From the NCBI GenBank assembly GCA_001972305.1, contig BDDD01001959.1, forward strand, positions 224,842 through 288,841: 64,000 nt of DNA, written 5' to 3'. Below are positions 10,922 through 20,949 of the stretch, one piece after another. The notes under the pieces are model-generated. The model saw nothing but the letters and a program-made list of their open reading frames with translations, was not told where the DNA came from and searched no databases. How positions within the stretch are numbered: the stretch's first letter is position 1; each line of letters starts with the position of its first letter. The translations under genes were made by a program, and so were the position numbers. The stretch comes from Cephalotus follicularis (lineage: Eukaryota > Streptophyta > Magnoliopsida > Oxalidales > Cephalotaceae).

Positions 10922-12238
10922 TCAAAGGACATTTTGCTCCTGGAAGGTATTGTTTACGCTTAAATTGTATGTAATTACCCTGGCCTCTACATGGGATGAT
11001 TCTAACATTCAATCCTGTCCATATGTAGTTACATTTCGGAAATTAAACGACTTATGCATTCCTTGTGTGAATTGTGTAAGAATGACTATGGTTATGCTAA
11101 TGATCCTTGTTTGAATCCTTGAACTGCTACTGTCCTTGTTGTTATGCTGCTGTTATAGATATTATATATCTATTAAGTGTTCATAAACACTATTGTTTCA
11201 CTTAATTTCAAGGATTGAACCAACTAAGTGCTATATACACAAATAAGGATTTTAACTATGATTTTCAAAATGGAGACTTACTATCAATGATTTACTGTTT
11301 CCTCAGATGAGAGGTACCACTACTGTTTTGTTCTCCAACCTAGAACCACTATTGTATTGATACCGTTTCCTCCAAAAGAGAGGTACGGTCGTGGAATTGT
11401 TAAATGTTTCTAAAAGAAAACTACTACTATATTGCATATTATAAATATATCCAATATTGTTATTGAATTGATTGTCTATGCTTATTGTCATTAGCCGAGT
11501 GATAGGAGACATCACTGGCTACGGGGGTGGTCCTATGTGCCAGGAGTTGGCTAGAGCTTCCACCAAACTTATCTGTAATACAGATCTTGATTGTTACCTA
11601 CCTGCTAAATGTCGGGAGAATTGTTACCTGATCTATCATCTTCGGAGTGTAGGTGATAGTTAGCTGGTGCGCAGTTGGTGCTAAGAGTTAGCGACATGTG
11701 ACACCCAACCATTGTATTGATTGATTTTTCCCTTGTGCGGTATTCTTGAATTGTACTGTTTATGGCCACCTGGCATGATTGATCGTATATATTGGAATAC
11801 TTAAATATATATGTTATTTTCAAAATAAACTGTCATGCATGTTTACATTTATATATTCTTTCTCATGCATTGTTCCTACTTAGCCAAGTGAGGACAAAGG
11901 CTAACCTCCTACAATTTCAGATTGACGAAGGTAATTGGGCAGGTGCTGCTCAAGCTTCTTGAAGAGAGCTTCTATTTTGATTAAGGATGTTACTTTATGA
12001 TGTCAAGTTGTATTGTAATAAATCATACTCCGTTCATTATGTTTACATCTCAGACATGTAATTTATAACATTGTGTGTTACTTAAAGCACGTAGTATGGG
12101 CTATGTGCGGATAATTTTAATAATCCAGTATTGGAATGCTTCCGCTTTTGTTTAATGGATCTCGGTTAATTGTTGAATGCTGGATTATTATAACTGATAT
12201 CTTTATATATTTTGTTATCTGAAAAACGGGGTTTAACA

Positions 12239-14380
12239 CCGAGTGTATGAGAGAATTCGAGGAAATGGAAGCTACCCAAAAGGAAATGTTAATGTGGCTG
12301 GAAAATAAGATCAATGAGCCAACCTCGGGTAGTGAATTGGATCATCTATCCCATTACACTCATAAAATTCCCAAGCCGGACCAAACGTATTTTGACGACA
12401 ATTTCGATGGAGACTTCATGGAATGTGTAAAGGAATTCAATGAATTAGAGGTCACGCAAAAGGAAGTTTGACGTTGGTTGGACTATGGGATCCTTGATTC
12501 CACTTTGGAAAGTCAATGGGACGATCTATCCCATCTCACGCACACGCTTAGCACGTCGTCCCACCCTCACACCACCCTCAAAAAGATTTTTTTCTTTACT
12601 AAAGATCCAATAGGATGGAGAGTGTGGAGTATCAATGATCAATTGTTTGACTAGTTGTTTGGCTACGATTATTCTTGTTTTCTTGATCGATTTTACTGAA
12701 GGCATATTTTTCAAAATGTTTTCTCACATGGTGCATTTGAAATTTGTAAGCTAGGTTCTCATGATGAAGTTGATGGATTTTATTGGTGGAGATCCTCTTG
12801 GGATAATGTTTATATTGTTAAAATTTTGCTTTCATATGGTGTGTTTGAATTTTCTAAAACAGTTATTGGAGACGTGTTATGTGGATGGAATTACTGATGG
12901 ATAGATCATCGAGTTTATTGACTTGATTGATCCTATCTACACCACTCTTTGTATCCACACCAGCTGCGTCTAGCTGAAGACGTTAAGCCTAGCGCTTAGT
13001 GGGACGCAACCCACTATTTTATTTATCTACCTAGTTCCTTTTATGTTTTTATTTTTCATTGTTTTTGTAGGTAAAGTTAGTACGGATTGATAGTCTTCAG
13101 AATTTTTTGCTACACCAATAAAGAAGGACATGGACTTACATGCACCTCTTTATTTCGAGTTCCACGATCATATCCGGTAAACCCTACCCCATTGTTCTTT
13201 TTTTTTATTTGCATTGTTTCGTCTATCTTAGCTCATTTATTGTTATACTTATAGATGTGTTTCATTGCATTTAGGACAATGCAACGTTTAAGCATGGGGG
13301 GGTTAGTACAAAAGTTCATCTTGATTTTGAAAATAGGAATAAATGTAGATATATTTAGAAATAATAGAAAACCCCATAGGATAAATAATAAAAATTTTGT
13401 TTTCAAGGAAAAGAAAAGGAATATATCTCAAAGTAGGAGTTTGTGCAAAAAAGAAAACAATGAATGAATAAAAAGACTAATCTTGTATGTTTTCAAAGTT
13501 TCATTGATCTTTAGTGAGAAGAAGGACAATGAATGGATGTTCTTGCATATATATGTATAAAGAAAGAAAGAAAAAGAATAAGGCATATTTTACCTCTTTG
13601 AATTCAGTCTTGGTTTGTAGCCTATTTAATTCGAGTAATTAAGCCTTATGGGTGTTTAACACCTAATTCCTTAAAGCCAACTGGTTTGAGAGTAACTGGT
13701 CGAAAACTCGCTACATGGATCTTATAGAAAGCTTAAGAGATCAAGACATTGCACGAATTTAAGCTGGTAAAATTTTCATTGACCTCATGTGCGAATTGCA
13801 AATTCTTAAGCTATTTAGTACTTTGGGTGTCTGGTCTTTGCTCCATCCATGACAATTCATATGGAAAAGAGTGGAGGAATGAGTTCAATGAAAAGAGAAA
13901 AAAAGAAAAGAAAAAGAGAAAATAAAATGTGTAAGTGCTAAAGTTCTTTGTCCAAATCTGAACTAGGATTTTATGTTACTAAGAATGCATATCTTGATTG
14001 GTAAATTGTGTGAAATAATAGAAAATTTTAGTTAAGCTCCTTAATTGAGATGTGTTTTGATTCTAGAACTTGGAAAGAGATAACAAAATTCAAGTATGGG
14101 GGTGTTCTATAGATTTTTAAGTAGAGATACATTTTACCTATTGTCAAAGTTTTGATGAACTTAATTTTGTATGTTTATTCGTTGGAAAACACTCACGAGA
14201 CAAAACTCATCCACTAGGGACAGCTAGGGGTAAAAAAAGCTTGTTGCATGTGCTAATTGCAATCGTGATTCCTACAAAAGTGAGTTAGGTTTTTGCTTGT
14301 TGTTTCTGTTTTTGTGTTTGTGTTCTTATCTTTCCATTTTGTTTGCTTGAGGACAAGCAAAGTGCAAGTACGGGGGTATT
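12239..14380 (+). mobile_element. Athila-like gypsy 3' internal region, degenerate
   Basis: Two features resemble the 3' part of Athila/Tat elements. One is 'agcgcttagtgggacgcaac' near 12991-13010, like the 'GCGCTTG.TGGGAGGCAACCC' signature known from that group. The other is a purine-rich 'GAGGACAAGCAAAGTGCAAG' tract at 14350-14369, followed by a G run and a probable LTR start at 14381. A short open frame at 12247-12471 has two related acidic stretches with 'ATQKEM.MWL' and 'VTQKEV'; I do not recognise it. The rest is AT-rich with no recognisable coding sequence. Assignment rests on signatures recalled from known elements. Confidence 0.5.
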
Positions 14381-14588
14381 TGAGAAGCATAAAAATGTAT
14401 TCGTTTTAATGAGTTAATTATTGTATTTTTAAGCTTGGAACATATTACTTTGGTTGTGTTTAATTGACTTTCAAGTAAGAGGCCAAAGTGATCAAAATAC
14501 AGAAACATGAGTTAAATTGGCGTAAATTGAGAGCAAGACGATCAAAGTGTGAAGAATAGCAAAAATTCTGCAGAAAATAGAGGAAGAC

Positions 14589-14995
14589 ATCAACACCTAT
14601 ATTTAAGCGTCGACGCCTAACCTTTAAGCGCTGACGGTATCAGGTTAAGCATCGACGCTTTGCAACTCGACTGGAACAAATCTATAGAATTATGATTTTT
14701 GTCAACACCAATCAGTTTGGCGTCAACATGCTGGGAATCCAATATTTAGACGTCAATGCCATCATTTGGACGTCAACGCCAAAAGTGAACAAATTGGACA
14801 GTAGCTTACGCGTTAACGCGCAAAGAGGAAGATGTCGTCGCCATCTTTCTTCACAACTTAAGCGTCAACGCCTTACTTAAACGTCGACGCTTAACGCTCA
14901 AGTGTGCCACATAACCCAAGAATATCGTCGACGCCTAGCACATTCAGAGTAGTAAAGCGTCGATGCCAAAGACTTAAGCGTCGACACTTATGACG
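14589..14995. repeat. Palindromic box array, AGCGTCGACGC type, Athila-like LTR
   Basis: Core starts are at 14589, 14609, 14630, 14651, 14701, 14722, 14752, 14772, 14812, 14834, 14864, 14883, 14937, 14969 and 14990. Most intervals are 19-22, 30-32 or 40 bp. The boxes are variants of AGCGTCGACGCT, with the core often GTCAAC or GTTAAC. Spacers are unrelated. The last box ends about 90 bp upstream of the TATA-like site. Confidence 0.88.
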
Positions 14996-15084
14996 TATCA
15001 GGCGCCAAATTTGGAAAGTTTTTACAGTTTTATTTAGTTTGTAATAGGTTAGATTTTATTTCCATTTTTCTGCATTAGTTTGAG

Positions 15085-15093
15085 TATAAAAAG
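15085..15093 (+). promoter_or_regulatory. TATA-like element of Athila-like LTR
   Basis: TATAAAAAG lies about 90 bp downstream of the last box of the array. It would place the transcription start near 15120. This is inferred from motif and position. Confidence 0.55.
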
Positions 15094-15938
15094 AAAGAGA
15101 TGTCAGGTCAAGAGAGAGTCGGATTTTTGGAGAAAGAGCGGCTACTTGAATGAACAATTCTTTGAAGATTATTGTTGCTACCATCGTCATGACCGGCTAA
15201 GTTTCTTAATCCTTGGATGTAGATGAACCCATGTTTTATATATATTTCAATTCTAGTTTTCTGGTTTAATAGTGTGTTTGTAAGACAATATTTTCTTGTT
15301 AATGTATATGGAACATTGATGAGAAGGGATTTTAATGATATAAAATTTGTTTCCTTTACATCATGTGTTGCTTCTTGATTTCTTTATGTGATTGAACCAA
15401 AGACATCCTTTAACCAATCAACCTTTCGAGAGTATCAAGGTTTGACAGGATAGGCTGTACCTAAGCTAAATCATTATTTTCAGTTATATCTGTGATATTA
15501 CAATTAAACCAGAATTTATCCCATGAATTTGAATATATATATATCCATGCGGGGATTATCACATCTAAAGGATTTCATTCTCACATTAATTTCCTATTTA
15601 TATTTTCATATTGGATTAGATATTGAAATTGAATTGTTTAATTTCTCATTGTCGTAGTCAAATCTAAATCAATCCTCTTTTGCAGTTATTTTATTTAGCG
15701 TTTATTATTTCTGTTTAATTGCATACTAGTTTCGTTTTTATAGCATATCACCACATCTCTTCGTGGGAACGATCCCTACTTTCCATTTTCTAATTGTTAG
15801 ATTAGGGTAATTTTGAATCGGTTCAACGACACGAACAACCGTTTTTCCCTTGCATATTTTATTTAGCTTTATTTACTGCTTTGATAATTCATAGTTTTCT
15901 TGTTTTCAATTCTGTTATTTTTTTCAGTGCTTTTAACA

Positions 15939-16034
15939 GTCGACGCCTACCCTTTAAGCATCGACGCTTTCCTACTTTACATTTATTTACGTCGTCGTCT
16001 TGACAAAGCGTTGACTCCTTGACAAAGCGTCAAC
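15939..16034. repeat. Second box group in Athila-like LTR
   Basis: Cores at 15939 (GTCGAC), 15960 (ATCGAC), 15991 (GTCGTC), 16010 (GTTGAC) and 16029 (GTCAAC), mostly 19-21 bp apart. It lies far downstream of the TATA-like site. Confidence 0.75.
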
Positions 16035-16204
16035 GCCTTCGGCTACTGTTTTGATGAATTAGTTTAGTTTTGCATGTTTAGGAGTAGTTTTCATAATTGG
16101 ACTTGAATTTTGCATGCTATGCCTAGGTTGAACAGATTAAAATTAATTTACCTTGATTTCCTAGTGTTCGACCCATTACTGTACAACCGTGCACTTGCGG
16201 TATA

Positions 16205-16444
16205 AATTTAAAACATTCAAAACACGTGAACAAACTGGGAGTATGATCGAGGGAGAGATGAAAGCACCATGTCAATGTAGAAATCATTGTCCATGGTGAG
16301 ATATTGTTGAGCCAGCTGCTCAATAAGATCAGTTATCTTCAATCCATGTGCGTGGATTGAAGATCCCTTGGCCATCGTCATGCAGAAGAGCTAACGGGAC
16401 AAGTTAAGCCTCTCGGTCCTCGATCGAGATCCATACAACTCTTG
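16205..16444 (-). pseudogene. Copia gag fragment (element L, left of Sirevirus H)
   Basis: Read on the minus strand this gives 'LQELYGSRSRTERLNL', then 'GSSIHAHGLKITDLIEQL' and 'MDNDFYIDMVLSSLPRSYSQ', the usual plant copia gag layout. The first part matches 'LEELYGTQSRTVKVDF' of the gag remnants in elements D and E. It continues the gag sequence found at 27388-27690 on the other side of element H, so H was inserted into this gene. One in-frame stop is present near 16395. Sequence left of it is Athila-like, so the rest of L is lost. Confidence 0.75.
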
Positions 16445-16811
16445 AAGACTGAATAAACTACTTGAGTTTCCACTAGTCTCCGAATACAATTCCGGGTGCT
16501 ATTCGGTACACCTTTGTGATTGACCTCAATCACTTACAATTCTCTTGAGTTCACTCCCCAATTTCACTAGGGTTCACTCCCCTATTACAATCAAAGTAAA
16601 AAGAGTAATGTTGGAATCTAAACCTCTCACAAGGTTGGATTTTACAAGATAGATTCGCTCAAAATCAGTGAGAACAAGAATGGCTTAGAATGTAAGATAA
16701 AACTTTTAGATAAGCCTTTTTTATTTGAATGCTTAGAGTATGATTTCTTTGAATGATCTTTGTATTGTGTATTTCTTGTGTTGTTCTCCTTATTTTTCTT
16801 CCAAACATTCG

Positions 16812-16823
16812 TGTATATATATC
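16812..16823 (-). promoter_or_regulatory. TATA-like element of Sirevirus H LTR
   Basis: The minus strand reads GATATATATACA, about 85-90 bp downstream of the nearest box. The same site is at 26793-26804 in the 5' LTR. The spacing is nearly the same as in the Athila-like LTR and LTR L. Confidence 0.55.
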
Positions 16824-16907
16824 TTGTTGCCTCATAGATCCGTTGGGAGTTGTTGGGATTGATTCCATAATGAAATGTCCACTAAAACTCTGTCAGAAAA
16901 TGTTCCA

Positions 16908-17279
16908 GCCGACCAAAGCGTCGACTGTCACCTTTAAAGCGCCGATGCTTATGTGACCGTTAGGGATCTCAAATTCAATTTGTCAGCTCAAAGCGCAGGC
17001 GTTCAAAGCGTTGGGGTCGACCGGCAGCTCAAAGCGCTGACGCTTAGTCTTGGGCGTCGACGGTTTGGACAGTTTTAATTCCAATTGGCTTCACTGGTTT
17101 AGACGGCAGACGCTTTGCACAAAGAGCAGGCGCTTAGTGCCCAAAGTGCAGACGCTTTGAATCTGGGCATCGACGGTTTGAGTGTTACTTCCACTTTTCC
17201 AAACGTTCCACCGGTAGACGCTTAGGCCCTTGTCTCGACTGCCTCCTAAAGCGCTGACGCTTTAACCTTGGGCGTCGAT
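16908..17279. repeat. Palindromic box array, AAAGCGTCGACGCTTT type, Sirevirus H 3' LTR
   Basis: About 16 boxes. Core starts include 16920, 16941, 16995, 17016, 17036, 17056, 17106, 17126, 17148, 17169, 17214, 17234, 17253 and 17274. Adjacent intervals are 19-22 bp apart from gaps of about 45-54. The extended palindrome with AAAG and CTTT arms is clearest at 17032-17043 and 17248-17263. Confidence 0.9.
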
Positions 17280-17406
17280 GGTCTGACCTATATCTGTAGA
17301 ATTCTTGCTGTTTTGATCACTTCATGGCTTTCTTGCACATCAAGAAACTTTGTTAAATACAAATATGTTATCATCAAAACATAGGATTGAGACATAAATG
17401 TCAACA

Positions 17407-17650
17407 ATCTCCCCCTTTTTGATGATGACAAAATTTGTTTCATTTTAAGCATAATAGTCGTTAAGTTAAAAAACATTAACACATAAAGTACAAAAGTAAA
17501 ATTTGGGTGCTCCCCCTGATTTTATTACCTCCCCCTTAGTCACATAAGGGGTATTTTTCTTTGTCAATTAATTCCCTTAATGTGCTATTATGCTATCTCT
17601 TTCAATTTTCTCCCAATCTTACAAATCTCACAGTTTTCTCCCCCTTTTTG
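17407..17650 (-). other. Multiple polypurine tracts of Sirevirus H
   Basis: On the minus strand a purine tract (AAAAAGGGGGAGAT, 17407-17420) touches the LTR start. Further GGGGGAG tracts lie at about 17510-17516, 17528-17536 and 17637-17649. Repeated PPTs upstream of the 3' LTR are a described Sirevirus trait. Confidence 0.8.
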
Positions 17651-18215
17651 TTATCATCTCAAAAAAGGATTAAAATGCTATATCCAAACTTATAAATAAT
17701 GTCATTTGAGCATACAATCCATGCTCCAATTTTAACTTTTCAACAAATAGTGTTACCATTGTGAGCAAGCTACAAAACCAAACATTTCAAACATGTTTTA
17801 CACATTGAGCTTAAAACCCAACATTGTCACTTCCCATTAAAAATGGTAAACATGCTGCAAAAAAACAAACATCCATAATGTTTAAACCTGTGCATATTGA
17901 GATCAAAAAAATGCATAGTCCACAATTGAACAACCTACTAATTCAAACATACCAAAACCAAATATTTCAAAGCTAGAACACCAACACACAATCTGCATAT
18001 AGAATAATCTTTCGTCATTTCATATAACAAGCTGCAATGACAAATTTCAAGTCCAAGCATTCCAAATCCACAATGTTTAAACCAGTACACATTAAATTCA
18101 AAGACAATACATAATCTTGTCACACTACATAACAAGTAGCACTTCCAAGCTGCAAATTATAACAAGATGTTCATAGCAGAAACATAAAATGCAAATGAGA
18201 ATGAGATGCATATGC
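17651..18215. other. Non-coding 3' region of Sirevirus H
   Basis: AT-rich sequence between the extra ORF and the polypurine tracts. It has several loose repeats of 'aaccaaacatttcaaa' type but no coding signal that I recognise. Confidence 0.6.
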
Positions 18216-19466
18216 TCATTCGTCCATGTGGGTGCCCTCATCGTCACCACCGACCTCTCCCTCCATGTCGTCGGTTGCTGCATCATCCGGGGGATTGTCG
18301 TCGTGGCTAGAGGATGAAGAGATTAGTCCTGCATATTCGATAATGCCCGTGTCAGCAAACTTTTTGGCAATTCTCTTTTGACGCCTCTTCACGGACTGCA
18401 TATTCATCTTCATCTCCTCAACATTTTTTTGTAGCCCTTTGATAGCATCAAATATCTCATCTAGCCTATTCCTTAGAAGATGGACATCCGGGATTGGTTC
18501 AGCTTGAGGTTCGATTTGAAGTGGTATGTTTTTATCGTCTTCCCCTATCTCAGCTTCTCCTTCCTCTTCAACTACCCGATTAGAGTCCTCTTCCCTAGGA
18601 ATCCACGTACTGAGCCTCTTGTGCTTTTTGAACCCCATCCTCCCAAGGGTTCCTTTCCCAAGCTTGTCAGCACTTTGGAGATCATGGTGTACTTCTCCAG
18701 TAAGGTCGATATTGAAAAAGTGGAGAATCTTGGTTATAATATTGCTATAACCTAATCTCGCATTCTCTCGGTCGTGAATTGAATGCATATGATTGAGCAT
18801 CAGGAAGAGAACATTTATTCTTCAGCCAGTAATCAAATGATACATAGTGTAGGCTTCCATGTGGGTCACCTCATCGAACCCACCAGCTTTTGGTAGAATA
18901 TGCGTGCATACCGCACGGTGTTGGAATCTATAATCCAATGGGAGGTTCCTAGTATACATATGCTGAACATGATCAGCGTTTTCACCAAATAACACACGCA
19001 CACAGTCTTGTCGGTCAAAATCTGGACTAGTCACCCAAGACCTTTGATTCCAACCCATAGCACCACCGTTTGGCACATTCAAGATAGTGTTTAGTCTCCT
19101 TAAGTCTAAATCAATAGTCTTATTTTTAACCATAGTGGTTAAGCTATCCATTGAGCTACCTCGTATGTGTACATAGAATTCTTTCATGAGTTCGGGATAG
19201 CTAGGCAAATTTAGAGAGAAAAAAGGTTCTAAACCTTGAAACCTAATCCATTCAACAACAGGAAACCCTTCTCTAGAGCAAAAATCAAAATCTAATACTT
19301 TGCCTACAAGAATTTTTCTATTGAAATAAGCCTCAGGGTACCTAGGAAGAGATGGAATGGCCTCTGGTGTGGTAGATGGAGCAACAATCCCCTTGCCCTT
19401 TTTCCCAGCAGATTTCTTCTTTGCCTTGGAGCCTTGGCCTGCCTCAAAATTCTTGGTTCTAGTCAT
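18216..19466 (-). pseudogene. Extra 3' ORF of Sirevirus H (plant transposon-protein-like, coiled coil)
   Basis: It lies between RNase H and the 3' LTR, the place of the Sirevirus envelope-like ORF. The best start is the Met at 19466 ('MTRTKNFEAGQGSKAKKK'), because the related ORF in Sirevirus G starts at the matching place. Order: basic N-terminus; a globular part with 'ILVGKVLDFDFCSREGFP', 'FYVHIRGSSMDSLTTM' and 'LNTILNVPNGG', resembling the 'putative plant transposon protein' domain family (from memory, PF20167); a coiled coil ('LRNRLDEIFDAIKGLQKNV'); and an acidic tail. One in-frame TGA at 18819-18821 splits it. I see no obvious signal peptide or membrane span. The function is unknown. Confidence 0.7.
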
Positions 19467-19581
19467 GATTGATGTAGTACGAAGGTTAATCCTTGATTTT
19501 CGACAAGAATCACCCAGAAAATCGCCGGAGATGAAGTGTTTAGAAGTTAGGGTTTGTATTTGTGTGTGAAAAGGTGTGGCA

Positions 19582-19715
19582 GACGGCGCTTTTTGTCTTA
19601 AAATACGATTAAAGCGTCGACAGTTTGGGGTTAAGCGTCGGCGCTTAGACCAATTTCCCAATTTCGAACCCTAATTTTGCTTTAAAGCGTTGATGCTTTA
19701 AAAGCAACAGTCGGC
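19582..19715. repeat. Internal box array upstream of the extra ORF (Sirevirus H)
   Basis: Cores at 19582 (GACGGC, weak), 19616 (GTCGAC), 19637 (GTCGGC), 19689 (GTTGAT) and 19710 (GTCGGC). Intervals from 19616 are 21, 52 and 21. It lies 115-250 bp upstream of the likely ORF start on the minus strand. A weak AT-rich TATTTTAAG sits at 19598-19606. Confidence 0.75.
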
Positions 19716-19840
19716 GCTTTGCTCTGTTTTTCTGCAGTTTTTCCGTAAATGCACGAGAATGAATGCAAATGATGCATAAAAGAGAAAACAATCATTTTGA
19801 GCAAGCATACATATTCACAACAATCATAGAAATATGTTAA

Positions 19841-20949
19841 TCACTCAATTTCACACAAACCTAATTCCAATCTAAATTTCGAAAAGGTTTGTTCCTCTAA
19901 TGGTTTGGTGAATATGTCCGCAGCTTGTTCTTGGGTCGGGACGAAAACTAATTCGACATCACCCTTTTCTATGTGATCTTTTATAAAGTGATATCTAATG
20001 TCAATGTGGTTAGTTCTAGAGTGATGAACTAGGTTTTTCCCTAAGCATATTGCACTAGTGTTATCACACCTAATTGGCACTTTCATAAAGTTAAACCCAT
20101 AGTCAAGGAGTTGTTGCTTCATCCACATGATTTGAGCGCAACAACTGCCTGCGGCAATATATTCGGCTTTGATAGTCGAAAGTGCTACCGAATTTTGTTT
20201 CTTGCTAAACCAAGAAATGAGCATATTGCCTAAGAATTGACATGTTCCACTTGTGCTCTTTCTATCCACTTTAAATCCTCCGAAATCGGCATCGGAGTAA
20301 GTGTGTAGGTCAAAGGATGATTTCCTAGGATACCATAATCCTAAGGATGGTGTAAATGCTAAATATTTAAAGATGCGTTTTACAGCATGCAAATGAGATT
20401 CTTTTGGACATGCTTGAAATCTAGCACACAAGCATACACTAAACAAGATATCCGGCCTACTTGTCGTTAAGTAAAGCAAAGATCCTATCATACTTCTATA
20501 CAATTTTTGATCGATGGACTTACCTTGCTCATCCTTATCAAGCTTTGTAGTTGTGCTCATGGGTGTCTTGCTCTTTTGGGCATTCTCCATCCCGAATCTT
20601 TTAAGTAAGTCATTGACATACTTTGATTGGTTGATGAATATACCTTCCTCCAATTATTTGACTTGAAGTCCAAGGATGTAGTTGAGCTCACCCATCATGC
20701 TCATTTCGAATTCTACCTGCATAATCTTAGCAAAACTCTTGCACAAGTTCTTGTTAGTAGAACCGAAAATGATATCATCTACATATACTTGAACAGTTAA
20801 AATTTCTTCATTGACAGTTTTTGTAAAGAGGGTAATATCAATAGTCCCTCTCTTAAAACCATTTTCAAGTAGATAAGCACTTAGCTTTTCATACCAAGCT
20901 CTTGGAGCTTGTTTCAATCCATATAGAGTCTTTGAAAGCTTAAAAACAT
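19841..20949 (-). pseudogene. Copia RT (C-terminal part) and RNase H (Sirevirus H)
   Basis: On the minus strand it resumes in 'LYGLKQAPRAWYEKL' and keeps the RT active-site motif 'YVDDIIFGSTN' near 20770. A TAA stop (CAA to TAA) at about 20652-20654 separates it from the connection and RNase H domain: 'SMIGSLLYLTTSRPDI', 'TYSDADFGG', 'STIKAEYIAAGSC', 'HIDIRYHFIKDHI' and 'QAADIFTKPL'. It ends at 'GLCEIE'. The upstream RT half lies beyond the LTR at 20950-23165. It would copy element RNA into DNA, but the gene is broken. Confidence 0.92.

Larger units (their letters stand above)
9815..12238 (+). mobile_element. 3' LTR of element A
   Basis: It begins TGTAATAACCGC right after the PPT and ends CGGGGTTTAACA, 2424 bp. 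The flank after it is ccgag; the matching 5' flank lies outside the window. It contains two box arrays (10017-10146 and 10849-10921). The block 'gtgaggacaaaggctaacc' near 11890 is shared with LTR B' near 45388. No coding sequence is seen. Confidence 0.88.
14381..16204 (+). mobile_element. Athila-like LTR (right boundary uncertain)
   Basis: It follows the putative PPT and starts TGAGAAGCATAAAAATG. It contains a dense box array at 14589-14995, a TATA-like site at 15085-15093, and the block 'atctcttcgtgggaacgatc' near 15755, common at 3' ends of Athila-type LTRs. Boxes recur at 15939-16034. The end is placed where copia gag sequence of element L begins. No TSD was identified. Confidence 0.5.
16450..17406 (-). 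mobile_element. 3' LTR of Sirevirus H
   Basis: It matches 26440-27387 almost base for base, so insertion was fairly recent. It carries the box array 16908-17279 and a TATA-like TGTATATATATC at 16812-16823 (minus-strand promoter). Its far end is shortened relative to the 5' LTR, yet still begins TG next to the TSD. Confidence 0.88.

Noticed and set aside
16908-17279. 21-nt phased small RNA locus
   Set aside because: The period is in conserved DNA boxes with 31- and 41-bp steps too, which does not fit a 21-nt RNA register. No RNA data are available here.
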